A DNA stretch of 64,000 bases from the NCBI RefSeq assembly GCF_019890675.1, contig NZ_JAIOAA010000014.1, positions 1 to 64,000 on the forward strand, in the 5' to 3' direction. The position numbers and the translations under genes are program-made. Of the stretch, positions 34,020 through 42,267 are shown in pieces (position 1 is the first letter of the stretch; each line of letters starts with the position of its first letter). The notes under the pieces were generated by a model. It was given only the letters and a program-made list of their open reading frames with translations, was not told the DNA's origin and made no database searches. The DNA is from Micromonospora sp. PLK6-60 (GTDB lineage Bacteria > Actinomycetota > Actinomycetes > Mycobacteriales > Micromonosporaceae).

Positions 34020-35036
34020 GTGCGGGAAACAGAATCGACCGTGTCACCGGTGGTGGAGGCATGGGCCACGTACCGGACGACCTCGGCCACCGAGTGGCCG
34101 GCCCGACGGCTGGTCCGGGCCAAAGGCGACACCAGGGTCAGTGTGGTGCTGCCGGCGCGCAACGAGGAGGCGACGGTCGGCGCCATCGTGTCCACCATCC
34201 GGGAGCACCTGGTGGACCGGGTTCCGCTGGTCGACGAGCTGATCGTCGTCGACTCCCGCTCCACCGACCGTACCGCGCAGGTGGCCCGCGCCGCCGGCGC
34301 CGAGGTGGTCAGCCAGGACGCGATGACCCGCGGCCTGCCCCAGCTGACCGGCAAGGGCGACGCGCTGTGGGCGGGGCTGGCCGCCGCCGAGGGCGACGTG
34401 GTCGCGTTCGTCGACGCCGACCTGCGCGAGTTCCGGCCGCACTTCGTCACCGGCCTGCTCGGCCCCCTGCTGACCGACCCGTCGGTCGACTTCGTCAAGG
34501 GCTTCTACCACCGGCCGCTGGTGGGCCAGTCCAGCGTGGAGCCCGACGGCGGCGGGCGGGTGACCGAGTTGATGGCCCGGCCGCTGCTCAACCTCTTCTG
34601 GCCGGAGCTGGCCGGATTCGTGCAGCCCCTGGCCGGCGAGTACGCCGGCCGTCGTGACGTGCTGGCCCGGGTGCCGTTCGTCTCCGGCTACGGCGTGGAG
34701 ACGGCCATGCTGATCGACCTGCTGGAGCTGGTCGGGCTGGACGCCCTGGCTCAGGTGGACCTCGGTGAGCGCAAGCACCGGCACCAGGACACCGCCGCGC
34801 TGGGCCGGATGTCCGCGCAGATCCTGCACACCGTCTGGGCGCGGCTGCAACGTCGTGGCTGGGCCAGCCCGGGCAGTTCCCCCGCGCCGCTGCTCACCCA
34901 GTTCCGCCGCGGCGGTTCGGAGGCACTGCCCAACCTGGAGCGGGAGATCGTGGTGAGCGACGTCTCCGTGCAGGAGCGGCCACCGCTGGCGCAACTGCGC
35001 CACCGGGTGCCCCGCCGCCCGTTGGCGGCCGCGTGA
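34020..35036 (+). CDS. gpgS: Glucosyl-3-phosphoglycerate synthase
   Basis: A 338-residue GT-A (GT81) glycosyltransferase making glucosyl-3-phosphoglycerate, the first step to glucosylglycerate and methylglucose lipopolysaccharides. Motifs: RVSVVLPARNEEATVGAIVSTI, LTGKGDALWAGLAAAEGDVVAFVDADL (DxD), VDFVKGFYHRPL, GGGRVTELMARPLLN, QPLAGEYAGRRD and SGYGVETAMLIDLL. The start is GTG at 34020 or 34014; the ribosome site is weak. The gene precedes a GT4 glycosyltransferase by 115 bases. Confidence 0.92.
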   Translation: MRETESTVSPVVEAWATYRTTSATEWPARRLVRAKGDTRVSVVLPARNEEATVGAIVSTIREHLVDRVPLVDELIVVDSRSTDRTAQVARAAGAEVVSQDAMTRGLPQLTGKGDALWAGLAAAEGDVVAFVDADLREFRPHFVTGLLGPLLTDPSVDFVKGFYHRPLVGQSSVEPDGGGRVTELMARPLLNLFWPELAGFVQPLAGEYAGRRDVLARVPFVSGYGVETAMLIDLLELVGLDALAQVDLGERKHRHQDTAALGRMSAQILHTVWARLQRRGWASPGSSPAPLLTQFRRGGSEALPNLEREIVVSDVSVQERPPLAQLRHRVPRRPLAAA

Positions 35037-35151
35037 GGGTCCGGTCCGCCGGACCGGCCGCAGCACACAGCGACACCCGGCCGCACCGGCCGGTCGGTGG
35101 CGAAGCGCGTACGCCCGCGGGCGCCCGCGCCGACGGAAGGAATCCCGCACG

Positions 35152-36318
35152 ATGAGTCTCACGGTCCTGATGAACGCCGGTCCCTGGCTCTCCGTGCCCC
35201 CGCCGGGCTACGGCGGCATCGAGAACGTCATCGCCACCCTGGTGCCGGAGCTGCGCCGGCTCGGGATCCGGGTGGTGCTGGCCTCGGTGGAGTCGAGCAC
35301 CCTGCCGGTCGACGAGAAGATCTCGGTCTTCCCGGACGGCCAGTTCCACGCCCTGCAACGCCCGTACAACCAGGTCTGCGGCGTCGCGCAGGCGCACCTG
35401 GGCGGGGTGGCCCGCGCCTGGCACTCCCGCGACGACATCGACCTGGTGCACGACCACGTGGAGGCGGTCGGGCTGGCCACCCTGGCCGCGATGGGCCCGG
35501 CCGGCCCGCCGGTGCTGCACACCCTGCACTGGGACCTGGCCAAGCACCCCGAGCTGTACGGCAACCTCGACGGCGGCGACCGGGTCCGGGTCAACGGCGT
35601 CTCCGCCTCCCAACTGGCCCGCGCCCCGCAGGCGCTGCGCGACCACTCGGTGGGGCACGTGCACCTGTCCACCCCGCTCGCGGTGGGGGCCGACCGCCGG
35701 CCGACGGTGACCAAGGGTGACCACACCGTCATCCTGGGCCGGATCAACCCGGGCAAGGGGCAGGACCTCGGCGCCCGGCTGGCCCGCCAGGTCGGCTTCC
35801 CGCTGGTGCTGGCCGGCCCGGTCGGGCCGTACCACCGGCCGGAGGACCTGGCCGCGGCGGGCGACGAGGCGCGGCAGAACCCGGACGTCCGGTTCTTCCA
35901 CGATCACGTCGCCCCGCACCTCGACGGCGACCTGGTCCGCTGGGTCGGCACGGTCGCCGGCCAGGAGCGCGACGACCTGCTGGCCTCCGCGCGGGCGTCG
36001 CTGTTCCCGCTGCGCTGGGAGGAGCCCGGCGGCACCGCCGTGGTCGAGTCGCTGGCCCTGGGTACGCCGGTGGTCGCCACCTCCCGCGGCTGCCTGCCGG
36101 AGCTGATCGAGCCCGGCCGGACCGGCCTGCTCACCACCGACGAGGAGGAGTTGGGCGAGCTGGTGCTGGCCGCCGGCCTGCTCGACCCGGCGGAGTGCCG
36201 GCGGGAGGCCGCCGCCCGGTTCACCCCGGCGGTGATGGCGCAGCGGTACGTCGAGCTGTACGAGCAGGTCCGCCGGCTCGCCGCCGCCCCGCAGCGCCGC
36301 CAGCTCCAGCCGGCCTGA
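35152..36318 (+). CDS. GT4-family glycosyltransferase
   Basis: A 388-residue GT-B glycosyltransferase. The N-terminal acceptor domain starts MSLTVLMNAGPWLSVPPPGYGGIENVIATLVPELRRLGI; the donor domain has VILGRINPGKGQDLGARLARQ and the E-x7-E motif in EEPGGTAVVESLALGTPVVATSRGCLPELI. Sugar and acceptor are unknown; it may glycosylate a product of GpgS or an envelope glycan. Good AAGGA site before the ATG. Confidence 0.9.
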   Translation: MSLTVLMNAGPWLSVPPPGYGGIENVIATLVPELRRLGIRVVLASVESSTLPVDEKISVFPDGQFHALQRPYNQVCGVAQAHLGGVARAWHSRDDIDLVHDHVEAVGLATLAAMGPAGPPVLHTLHWDLAKHPELYGNLDGGDRVRVNGVSASQLARAPQALRDHSVGHVHLSTPLAVGADRRPTVTKGDHTVILGRINPGKGQDLGARLARQVGFPLVLAGPVGPYHRPEDLAAAGDEARQNPDVRFFHDHVAPHLDGDLVRWVGTVAGQERDDLLASARASLFPLRWEEPGGTAVVESLALGTPVVATSRGCLPELIEPGRTGLLTTDEEELGELVLAAGLLDPAECRREAAARFTPAVMAQRYVELYEQVRRLAAAPQRRQLQPA

Positions 36319-36375
36319 CCGTTTGTCCCCTCCCGGGCCGGGAACCCACCGGTCCCGGCACGGGAGGAGGGTGCG

Positions 36376-36840
36376 GTGAGCGGAGCGATGGCACACGCGC
36401 GGGCGCGCCGGGGTCCGGCCGACGGGCACCCGCCCGTACGCCGGGCCGCCGCCACGGTGGGCGTGATCTTCCTGGTCATCGGGGTGCTGGGCTTCGTGCC
36501 GGGGATCACCACGAACTTCGGCGACCTGCACGTCGCCGGGCACGCGTCGGGTGCCGAGCTGTTCGGGGTCTTCCAGGTCTCGGTGCTGCACAACCTCGTA
36601 CACCTGGGGTTCGGGGTGGCCGGCCTGGCGATGTCCCGGACGGCGCCCGGCGCCCGCGCGTTCCTCGTCGGCGGCGGGGCGATCTATCTGGTGCTCTGGC
36701 TCTACGGGCTGGTGGTGGACCGCTCGACCGGCGCCAACTTCATTCCGGTCAATCCCGCCGACAACTGGCTGCACCTGCTGCTGGGCCTCGGCATGATCGG
36801 TCTCGGTGTGCTCACCGCGCGTGGCGACCGTCACCGCTGA
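36376..36840 (+). CDS. DUF4383 membrane protein
   Basis: A 154-residue membrane protein with four hydrophobic segments: AAATVGVIFLVIGVLGFVPGI, VLHNLVHLGFGVAGLAM, AFLVGGGAIYLVLWLYGLVV and WLHLLLGLGMIGLGVL. NFGDLHVAGHASGAELFGVFQVSVLHNLVH is typical of DUF4383. Function unknown. The start is GTG after GGGAGGAGGG. It may be co-transcribed with the glycosyltransferase, 57 bases upstream. Confidence 0.9.
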   Translation: MSGAMAHARARRGPADGHPPVRRAAATVGVIFLVIGVLGFVPGITTNFGDLHVAGHASGAELFGVFQVSVLHNLVHLGFGVAGLAMSRTAPGARAFLVGGGAIYLVLWLYGLVVDRSTGANFIPVNPADNWLHLLLGLGMIGLGVLTARGDRHR

Positions 36841-36916
36841 GCGGTGCCGTCACGGTTTCGTGCCCCCGTCCGTCGGGTAGTTCGCAGGCCACCGACGCGA
36901 CGGAATCGAGGACTCC

Positions 36917-37645
36917 ATGCCGAGCCGGATCAGGTGCCTGGTCGAGGACGAGGGACCGGTCACCGTCGTCCGCATCGCCGGCGGGCTGGACACCGGGACG
37001 ATCCGGCCGGTGCACGGGGTGCTGGACCGCTGCCTGACCGAGCAGCCGGACGCGCTGGTGGTCGACCTTTCCGCCGTCCGGGTGGAGGATCCGCTCGCGC
37101 TGTCGGTCTTCGTGGCCGCGGCCCGGCAGGCTGCCAGCTGGCCGGGGGTGCCGATGGTGCTCTGCTCCGCGCCGCCGGAGGCGGCGGCCCTGCTGGCCGA
37201 GTCGGCCGCGTGCCGGGTGGTGCCGGTGCGCCCCGACTGCGACGCCGCGACCCGGGCGGCGGCCGGCGCCGCGGCGCCCCGGCTGCGGGCCCGGCTGGAC
37301 CCGGTGGCGGGCGCCTGCCGGCGGGCCCGGGAGCTGGTCAGCGACGCCTGCGCCCGGTGGAACCTGCCCGAGGCGGTCGGCCCCGCCTCGGTGGTGCTCA
37401 GCGAACTGGTCGGCAACGTGGTCCGGCACGCCGGCACGCCGATGCGGGTGACCATGACGCTGCGCCGGCCGTACCTGCACGTGGCGGTCTTCGACGGCAG
37501 CCGGGAGGCGGCCCGCTGCGGCAGCGGTGATCCGCTGGCGGAGGGCGGCCGGGGCCTGCTGCTGGTGCGGGAGCTCACCCGCGGGTGGGGCAGCTCCCCG
37601 GCGGCCGGCGGCAAGGTCGTCTGGGCGATGCTACCGGCGAACTGA
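36917..37645 (+). CDS. STAS-HATPase fusion (anti-sigma / antagonist-type regulator)
   Basis: A 242-residue protein with an N-terminal STAS domain (about 8-100: TVVRIAGGLDTGTIRPVHGVLDRCL, ALVVDLSAVRVEDPLALSVF) and a C-terminal RsbW-like HATPase domain (about 130-240: GPASVVLSELVGNVVRHAG as N-box, GRGLLLVRELTRGWG). In partner-switching systems these are normally separate proteins that bind each other. The STAS loop has EDPLA where a phosphorylatable DSxG is expected, so the Ser is lost. Which sigma factor it serves is unknown; a SigB-type factor with its own STAS is encoded 4 kb away. Confidence 0.88.
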   Translation: MPSRIRCLVEDEGPVTVVRIAGGLDTGTIRPVHGVLDRCLTEQPDALVVDLSAVRVEDPLALSVFVAAARQAASWPGVPMVLCSAPPEAAALLAESAACRVVPVRPDCDAATRAAAGAAAPRLRARLDPVAGACRRARELVSDACARWNLPEAVGPASVVLSELVGNVVRHAGTPMRVTMTLRRPYLHVAVFDGSREAARCGSGDPLAEGGRGLLLVRELTRGWGSSPAAGGKVVWAMLPAN

Positions 37646-37733
37646 CCGAATTTTCCGCTCTCGCCTGGTTTGATGGGTGACGGGGCAGGGTAGCCACGCC
37701 CGTCCTTTCCGCCGTCACGACGGGGTGAGAGTC

Positions 37734-39737
37734 ATGCCCAAACGGGTAGTCACGGAGCCGGCCCGCGACCGGGGGCCGGCCGTACTGGCCCCGGCCCGGT
37801 TCGGTGGCTATCCGGGACCGGTGCGTCCGGCGCTGCCGGGCAACAAGCTCCTCCGGCTCCTCGGCACCACGGACGCCAAGGAGATCGGCCTGCTCTACCT
37901 CGCCACGTCGTTCGTGTTCTTCCTGATCGGCGGGGTGCTGGCGCTGCTGCTGCGCGCCGAGTTGGCCCGGCCGGGGATGCAGTTCCTCTCCCCCGAGCAG
38001 TACAACCAGGCGTTCACCATGCACGGCACGATCATGCTGCTGCTCTTCGCCACCCCGCTGGTGTTCGCCTTCGGCAACTACATCGTGCCGCTGCAGATCG
38101 GCGCGCCCGACGTGTCGTTCCCGCGGCTGAACGCCTTCGCGTACTGGCTGTACCTATTCGGCGGGTCGATCGTGCTGGGCGGCTTCGTCGCCCCCGGCGG
38201 GGCCGCCGACTTCGGCTGGTTCGCGTACACCCCGCTGAGCGACGCCCAGCACAGCCCCGGCGTCGGCGGGAACATGTGGATCGTGGGCCTGGCCATCTCC
38301 GGTCTGGGCACCATCCTCGGCGCGGTCAACATGATCACCACGATCCTGACCCTGCGCGCCCCCGGCATGACCATGTTCCGGATGCCGATCTTCACCTGGA
38401 ACCTGCTGCTCACCAGCGTGCTGGTGATCCTGGTCTTCCCGCTGCTGGCCGCCGCGCTGTTCGCGCTCGCCGCGGACCGCCTGCTGAACGCCCACGTGTA
38501 CGACCCGACGACCGGCGGGCCGATGCTCTGGCAGCACCTGTTCTGGTTCTTCGGCCATCCCGAGGTGTACATCGTGGCGCTGCCGTTCTTCGGCATCATC
38601 ACCGAGGTCATCCCGGTCTTCTCGCGCAAGCCGATCTTCGGCTACACCGGCCTGGTGCTGGCCACCATCGCGATCACCATCCTGTCGATGAGCGTCTGGG
38701 CGCACCACATGTTCGGCACCGGCCAGGTGCTGCTGCCGTTCTTCAGCTTCCTCAGCTATCTGATCGCGGTGCCGACCGGGGTGAAGTTCTTCAACTGGAT
38801 CGGCACCATGTGGAAGGGGCAGCTCACCTTCGAGACACCGATGCTGTTCGCCGTGGGCTTCCTGGTGACCTTCCTGCTCGGCGGCCTCACCGGCGTGCTG
38901 CTGGCCAGCCCGCCGGTGGACTTCCAGGTCACCGACTCCTATTTCGTGGTGGCCCACTTCCATTACGTACTGTTCGGCACCATCGTGTTCGCGGCCTTCT
39001 CCGGGGTCTATTTCTGGTTCCCCAAGATGACCGGCCGGCTGCTCGACGAACGGCTCGGCAAGGCGCACTTCTGGACCATGTTCGTGGGCTTCCACATGAC
39101 GTTCCTGGTGCAGCACTGGCTGGGCGCCGAGGGCATGCCCCGCCGGTACGCCGACTACCTGCCGAGTGACGGCTTCACCGGGCTGAACGAGATCTCCACC
39201 ATCGGCTCGTTCATCCTCGGCGCCTCCACCCTGTTCTTCATGTACAACGTCTGGAAGTCCTGGCGGTACGGCGCCGCGGTCACCGTGGACGATCCCTGGG
39301 GCTTCGGCAACTCCCTGGAGTGGGCCACCACCTGCCCGCCGCCGCTGCGCAACTTCGACCGGATGCCCCGGATCCGCTCCGAGCGGCCCGCCTTCGACGC
39401 CAAGTACGGCTCACTCGTCTCCGACCTCGGCCGCGACCTCCCCCAGCGCACCACCCGGCCACCGCAGGAGTTCCGCGAGGAGCTGCACCGCGAGCCGCAC
39501 CCCCTGGAGTCCCCGGCCGCCGAGGGCGCGCACGGCGCCCGGGAGGCGGTGGCCTTCCACCCGGCGCCCCAGTCCGGCGCCCGGCCGGTGGAGGTGCCCG
39601 AGCCGGAGGAGATCCGCCGGCCCAGCTTCGAGCAGACCGACGAGCCCGAGGCGGGCGCACTCGGCGCCGATCGCGCCCCGCAGGAGAACGAGCGGTGGCG
39701 CCACCCGCACAGCAAGGGCGACACCCCGGACCACTGA
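37734..39737 (+). CDS. ctaD: Cytochrome c oxidase subunit I
   Basis: A 667-residue heme-copper oxidase subunit I with 12 predicted membrane segments in residues about 55-550. Ligands are in place: FTMHGTIMLLLFATP (heme His), HPEVYIVALPFFG (CuB His and cross-linked Tyr), VWAHHMFGTG (CuB His pair) and VVAHFHYVLFG (heme His pair). It forms the proton-pumping core of the aa3 oxidase. The 110-residue C-terminal tail is hydrophilic and acidic, longer than in many homologues. ATG with GGGGTGAG upstream. No subunit II/III gene is adjacent; 1.1 kb of repeats follow. Confidence 0.95.
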   Translation: MPKRVVTEPARDRGPAVLAPARFGGYPGPVRPALPGNKLLRLLGTTDAKEIGLLYLATSFVFFLIGGVLALLLRAELARPGMQFLSPEQYNQAFTMHGTIMLLLFATPLVFAFGNYIVPLQIGAPDVSFPRLNAFAYWLYLFGGSIVLGGFVAPGGAADFGWFAYTPLSDAQHSPGVGGNMWIVGLAISGLGTILGAVNMITTILTLRAPGMTMFRMPIFTWNLLLTSVLVILVFPLLAAALFALAADRLLNAHVYDPTTGGPMLWQHLFWFFGHPEVYIVALPFFGIITEVIPVFSRKPIFGYTGLVLATIAITILSMSVWAHHMFGTGQVLLPFFSFLSYLIAVPTGVKFFNWIGTMWKGQLTFETPMLFAVGFLVTFLLGGLTGVLLASPPVDFQVTDSYFVVAHFHYVLFGTIVFAAFSGVYFWFPKMTGRLLDERLGKAHFWTMFVGFHMTFLVQHWLGAEGMPRRYADYLPSDGFTGLNEISTIGSFILGASTLFFMYNVWKSWRYGAAVTVDDPWGFGNSLEWATTCPPPLRNFDRMPRIRSERPAFDAKYGSLVSDLGRDLPQRTTRPPQEFREELHREPHPLESPAAEGAHGAREAVAFHPAPQSGARPVEVPEPEEIRRPSFEQTDEPEAGALGADRAPQENERWRHPHSKGDTPDH

Positions 39738-39849
39738 CCCGCCAGCCGCCCGGCCCTGCCGCGCGGACGCCACCACCGGCCGCACCGGCCGCCGTGCCAT
39801 CACCCACCGGCCGCCCTGGCCGCGCGGGGCGTCCGGCCACGCGGGCCAT

Positions 39850-40090
39850 CCCGACCACACAGGCGCGCACCGGCGGGCGGCGCACGCCGCGCCGGGCCAG
39901 CCACCCGGCGGCGCACGGCGTGCCGGGCCAGCCGCACGGCGGCGCACGGCGTGCCGGGCCAGCCGCACGGCGGGCTGGGCCCACCCGGCGGTGCACGGCG
40001 GACAGGGCCAACCACCCGGCGGAGCACGTCGGGCCGGGGCCAGCCACCCGGCGGAGCACGTCGCGTCCGGGCGGCCACCCCGGCGGCGGC
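39850..40090. repeat. Degenerate tandem array (about 28-bp unit) after ctaD
   Basis: Imperfect copies of a unit with the core GGCGTGCCGGGCCAGCC, then of GGCGGAGCACGTC, fill the region between ctaD and palindromic element copy 3. Length and register vary, frames are Arg/Pro/Gly rich on both strands and no gene is supported. From 40090 to 40228 I see nothing more. Confidence 0.7.
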
Positions 40091-40228
40091 ACCGGCCGTG
40101 TTGCCACGTCTCGGAGAACAACTACTGCCCGCGGGACGGCGCCGTCAGGGCGCCGCGCACCGAGCAGCCAGCCCCCGACCAGGTCTCTCGAACGCGCGGG
40201 CGGGGCCAGCGGGACCGAGTTCGGCGCA

Positions 40229-40350
40229 CTACCAACTTGATGTCGTAAACGAATCAAAGCGGCTTGTGTCAGGTCGGCCTCACCGCCCTGAGCAGGGGCG
40301 CTCGTTCGTCCATCCTGGATGGCGATTCGTTTACGACATCAAGTTGGTAG
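40229..40350. repeat. Palindromic element copy 3 (28-base arms)
   Basis: Arms at 40229-40256 and 40323-40350 match at 27 of 28 positions (only the innermost base differs). The 66-base interior shares GCGCTCG...TCCAT with copy 4 but not with copies 1 and 2. It lies between convergent ctaD and the sigma-STAS gene and is bracketed by tandem arrays on both sides. Confidence 0.88.
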
Positions 40351-40439
40351 CGTGCGGAAGACACCTCGGCTGCCAGCCGGCGACACGCCGGCCGGACCGT
40401 GTGCCCGACCGTCGGCGAACCCGCCGAGGTCGCGCCCGC

Positions 40440-40690
40440 CGGAAACCCCAACACCCCGCCTACCGGGCCACCATGTCCCGCCGCACACCCCGACACGCCG
40501 CATACCGCGCTACCACGCCCGCCGCATGCCCCAACATCCCGCACACCGGGCCACCACGCCGGGCCACCACGCCCCGCCGGACACCCCCGACATGCCGCAC
40601 ACCGGGCCCACCACGCCCGCCGGACACCCCAACATGCCGCACACCGGGCCACCAGGCCCGCCGCACACCCCAACATGCCGCATCACGCCG
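40440..40690. repeat. Degenerate tandem array (about 36-39 bp unit)
   Basis: Six to seven imperfect copies of a unit containing CCCCAACATGCCGCACACC and GGGCCACCACGCCC. Not CRISPR-like: units directly abut and no unique spacers occur. No coding evidence. Confidence 0.7.
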
Positions 40691-40725
40691 AGGTCCGCGC
40701 CGTCACGCCCGCGGCCGGACACGCT

Positions 40726-40848
40726 GGCCCAAGCCCAAGCCCAAGCCCAAGCCCAGCCCAAGCCCAAGCCCAAGCCCAAGCCCAAGCCCAAGCCCAGCCC
40801 AAGCCCAAGCCCAAGCCCAAGCCCAGCCCAAGCCCAGGGCCAGGCCCG
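40726..40848. repeat. AAGCCC hexanucleotide array
   Basis: About twenty copies of AAGCCC, some shortened to AGCCC, run up to 22 bases before the stop of the sigma-STAS gene. One strand would encode Pro-Lys or Ser-Pro runs, but no start or ribosome site supports translation. Confidence 0.8.
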
Positions 40849-40869
40849 GTCGGGGTCGGTGGGGCACCG

Positions 40870-42009
40870 TCAGGCGTCGGCGGTGGCGGAGAGGCCGGCG
40901 GCGGTGAGCGAGCGGCGTACCCCGGGCTGGACCCGGGTCAGCCGCAGCGGCACGCCGGTGCGGGCGGCGGCGTCCCGGCCGGCCATCAGGGCGGCGATCC
41001 CACCCGCGTCGAAGCCGCCGGCGCCCACCAGGTCCACCACCACCTCGCGGGGCTGGCCGGTGACCGCCTCCAGCATGGCCCTGCGCAGCTGGTCGGCGCC
41101 GTCGCGGTCGATCTCGCCGCCCACCTCGACCACCACCCGGTCGCCGTTCTGCCGGACCGAGATCTTCGACTTCGCCGGCTCGGACTCGGCCGCGCCGTTT
41201 TGCCAGGGCGGCGGCGCGTCGGCGAGCATCGCCTGGCGCAGCCAGGTCAGCGCCCGGGACAGCAGCCGCGAGACGTGCATCTGGGAGATGCCGAACCGGG
41301 CGGCGATCTCCGCCTGGGTCTGGTTGCCGTAGAAACGCATGGCGAGGATCCGCCGCTCCCGCCAGGGCAGCCGGTGCAGCAGTCCGCTGACGGTGACCCG
41401 GTCGTCCACCGACTCCAGCGCGTTGTCCGACTCGCCGACGAGGTCGCCGAACTCGGCGGAGCTCTCGCCACCGACCGGCGCGTTGAGCGAGGCCGGGCTG
41501 TAGCCGGCCGCCGACTCCAGCGCCGCCAGGATCTCCTCCTCCGGGGTCTCCAACCGCTCGGCCAGTTCGGCCACGCTGGGCGCCCGGGACAGCTCGCTGG
41601 TCAGCGCCGAGGTGGCCTGCCCCACCTCGAGGATCAGGTCGCGCAGCCGGCGCGGCACGTGCACCCCCCAGGTCCGGTCCCGGAAGTGCCGTTTGATCTC
41701 GCCCACGATGGTGATCGCGGCGTACGCGGTGAACGAGCCCCGTTCCGGGTCGTACCGGTCGACGGCGTTCACCAGGCCCAGTCGGGCCACCTGTTCCAGA
41801 TCCTCCAGCGGTTCGCCACGGCCCCGGTAGCGGCGGGCCAGCCGGCCGGCGAAGGGCAGCGCGAACCGGACCAGATCGTCGCGCGCCTCCTGCCGCCGCT
41901 CGGGCGGCAGCCCCGCGATGCGGGCCGCGTACGCCAGCGCCGCCGCGTCCAGGTCCTCCAGGCCGCGTTCGGTGGCCGGCGGGGTCGTCGTGCTGGTCTG
42001 TCCGTACAT
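40870..42009 (-). CDS. SigB/SigF/SigG-type sigma factor fused to a C-terminal STAS domain
   Basis: A 379-residue protein. Residues 20-265 are a group 3 sigma-70 factor: sigma-2 (RFALPFAGRLARRYRGRGEPLEDLEQVARLGLVNAVDRYDPERGSFTAYA), sigma-3, and sigma-4 with the HTH TQAEIAARFGISQMHVSRLLSRAL. Residues 283-379 form a STAS domain (ISVRQNGDRVVVEVGGEIDRDGADQLRRAM). The STAS loop reads FDAGG, with Ala at the usual phosphorylated Ser. Such a fusion puts sigma and antagonist-type domains in one chain. Start MYGQTSTTT follows GAGGGAGG. The 3' side is a hexanucleotide array. Confidence 0.9.
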   Translation of the reverse strand: MYGQTSTTTPPATERGLEDLDAAALAYAARIAGLPPERRQEARDDLVRFALPFAGRLARRYRGRGEPLEDLEQVARLGLVNAVDRYDPERGSFTAYAAITIVGEIKRHFRDRTWGVHVPRRLRDLILEVGQATSALTSELSRAPSVAELAERLETPEEEILAALESAAGYSPASLNAPVGGESSAEFGDLVGESDNALESVDDRVTVSGLLHRLPWRERRILAMRFYGNQTQAEIAARFGISQMHVSRLLSRALTWLRQAMLADAPPPWQNGAAESEPAKSKISVRQNGDRVVVEVGGEIDRDGADQLRRAMLEAVTGQPREVVVDLVGAGGFDAGGIAALMAGRDAAARTGVPLRLTRVQPGVRRSLTAAGLSATADA

Positions 42010-42267
42010 CCGCGCCTCCCTCGGGAAGGTCCCCGCCCGGATCGGGAAACCGGTCCTACGCGTGGTCGACCCACGCACCGGGACGGAAGTGGGGTTACGT
42101 GACTGGATGCCTGCGAGCGGGCGACCGCACGCCACACGGCGTGATCAGGCCGTCGCAGCGAGCGGTGTTCCCGCTCCGTAGGTACTCAATCACGCGACCC
42201 CGGGTTCGCGAGGATGTTTCGGCTGTACCGGGCCGAGCCGGTCGGCCGAGCCGGCCGGTCTGGCGGT

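Noticed and set aside
40440..40850. Possible CRISPR array
   Set aside because: Units abut directly and are degenerate, there are no unique spacers and no cas genes.
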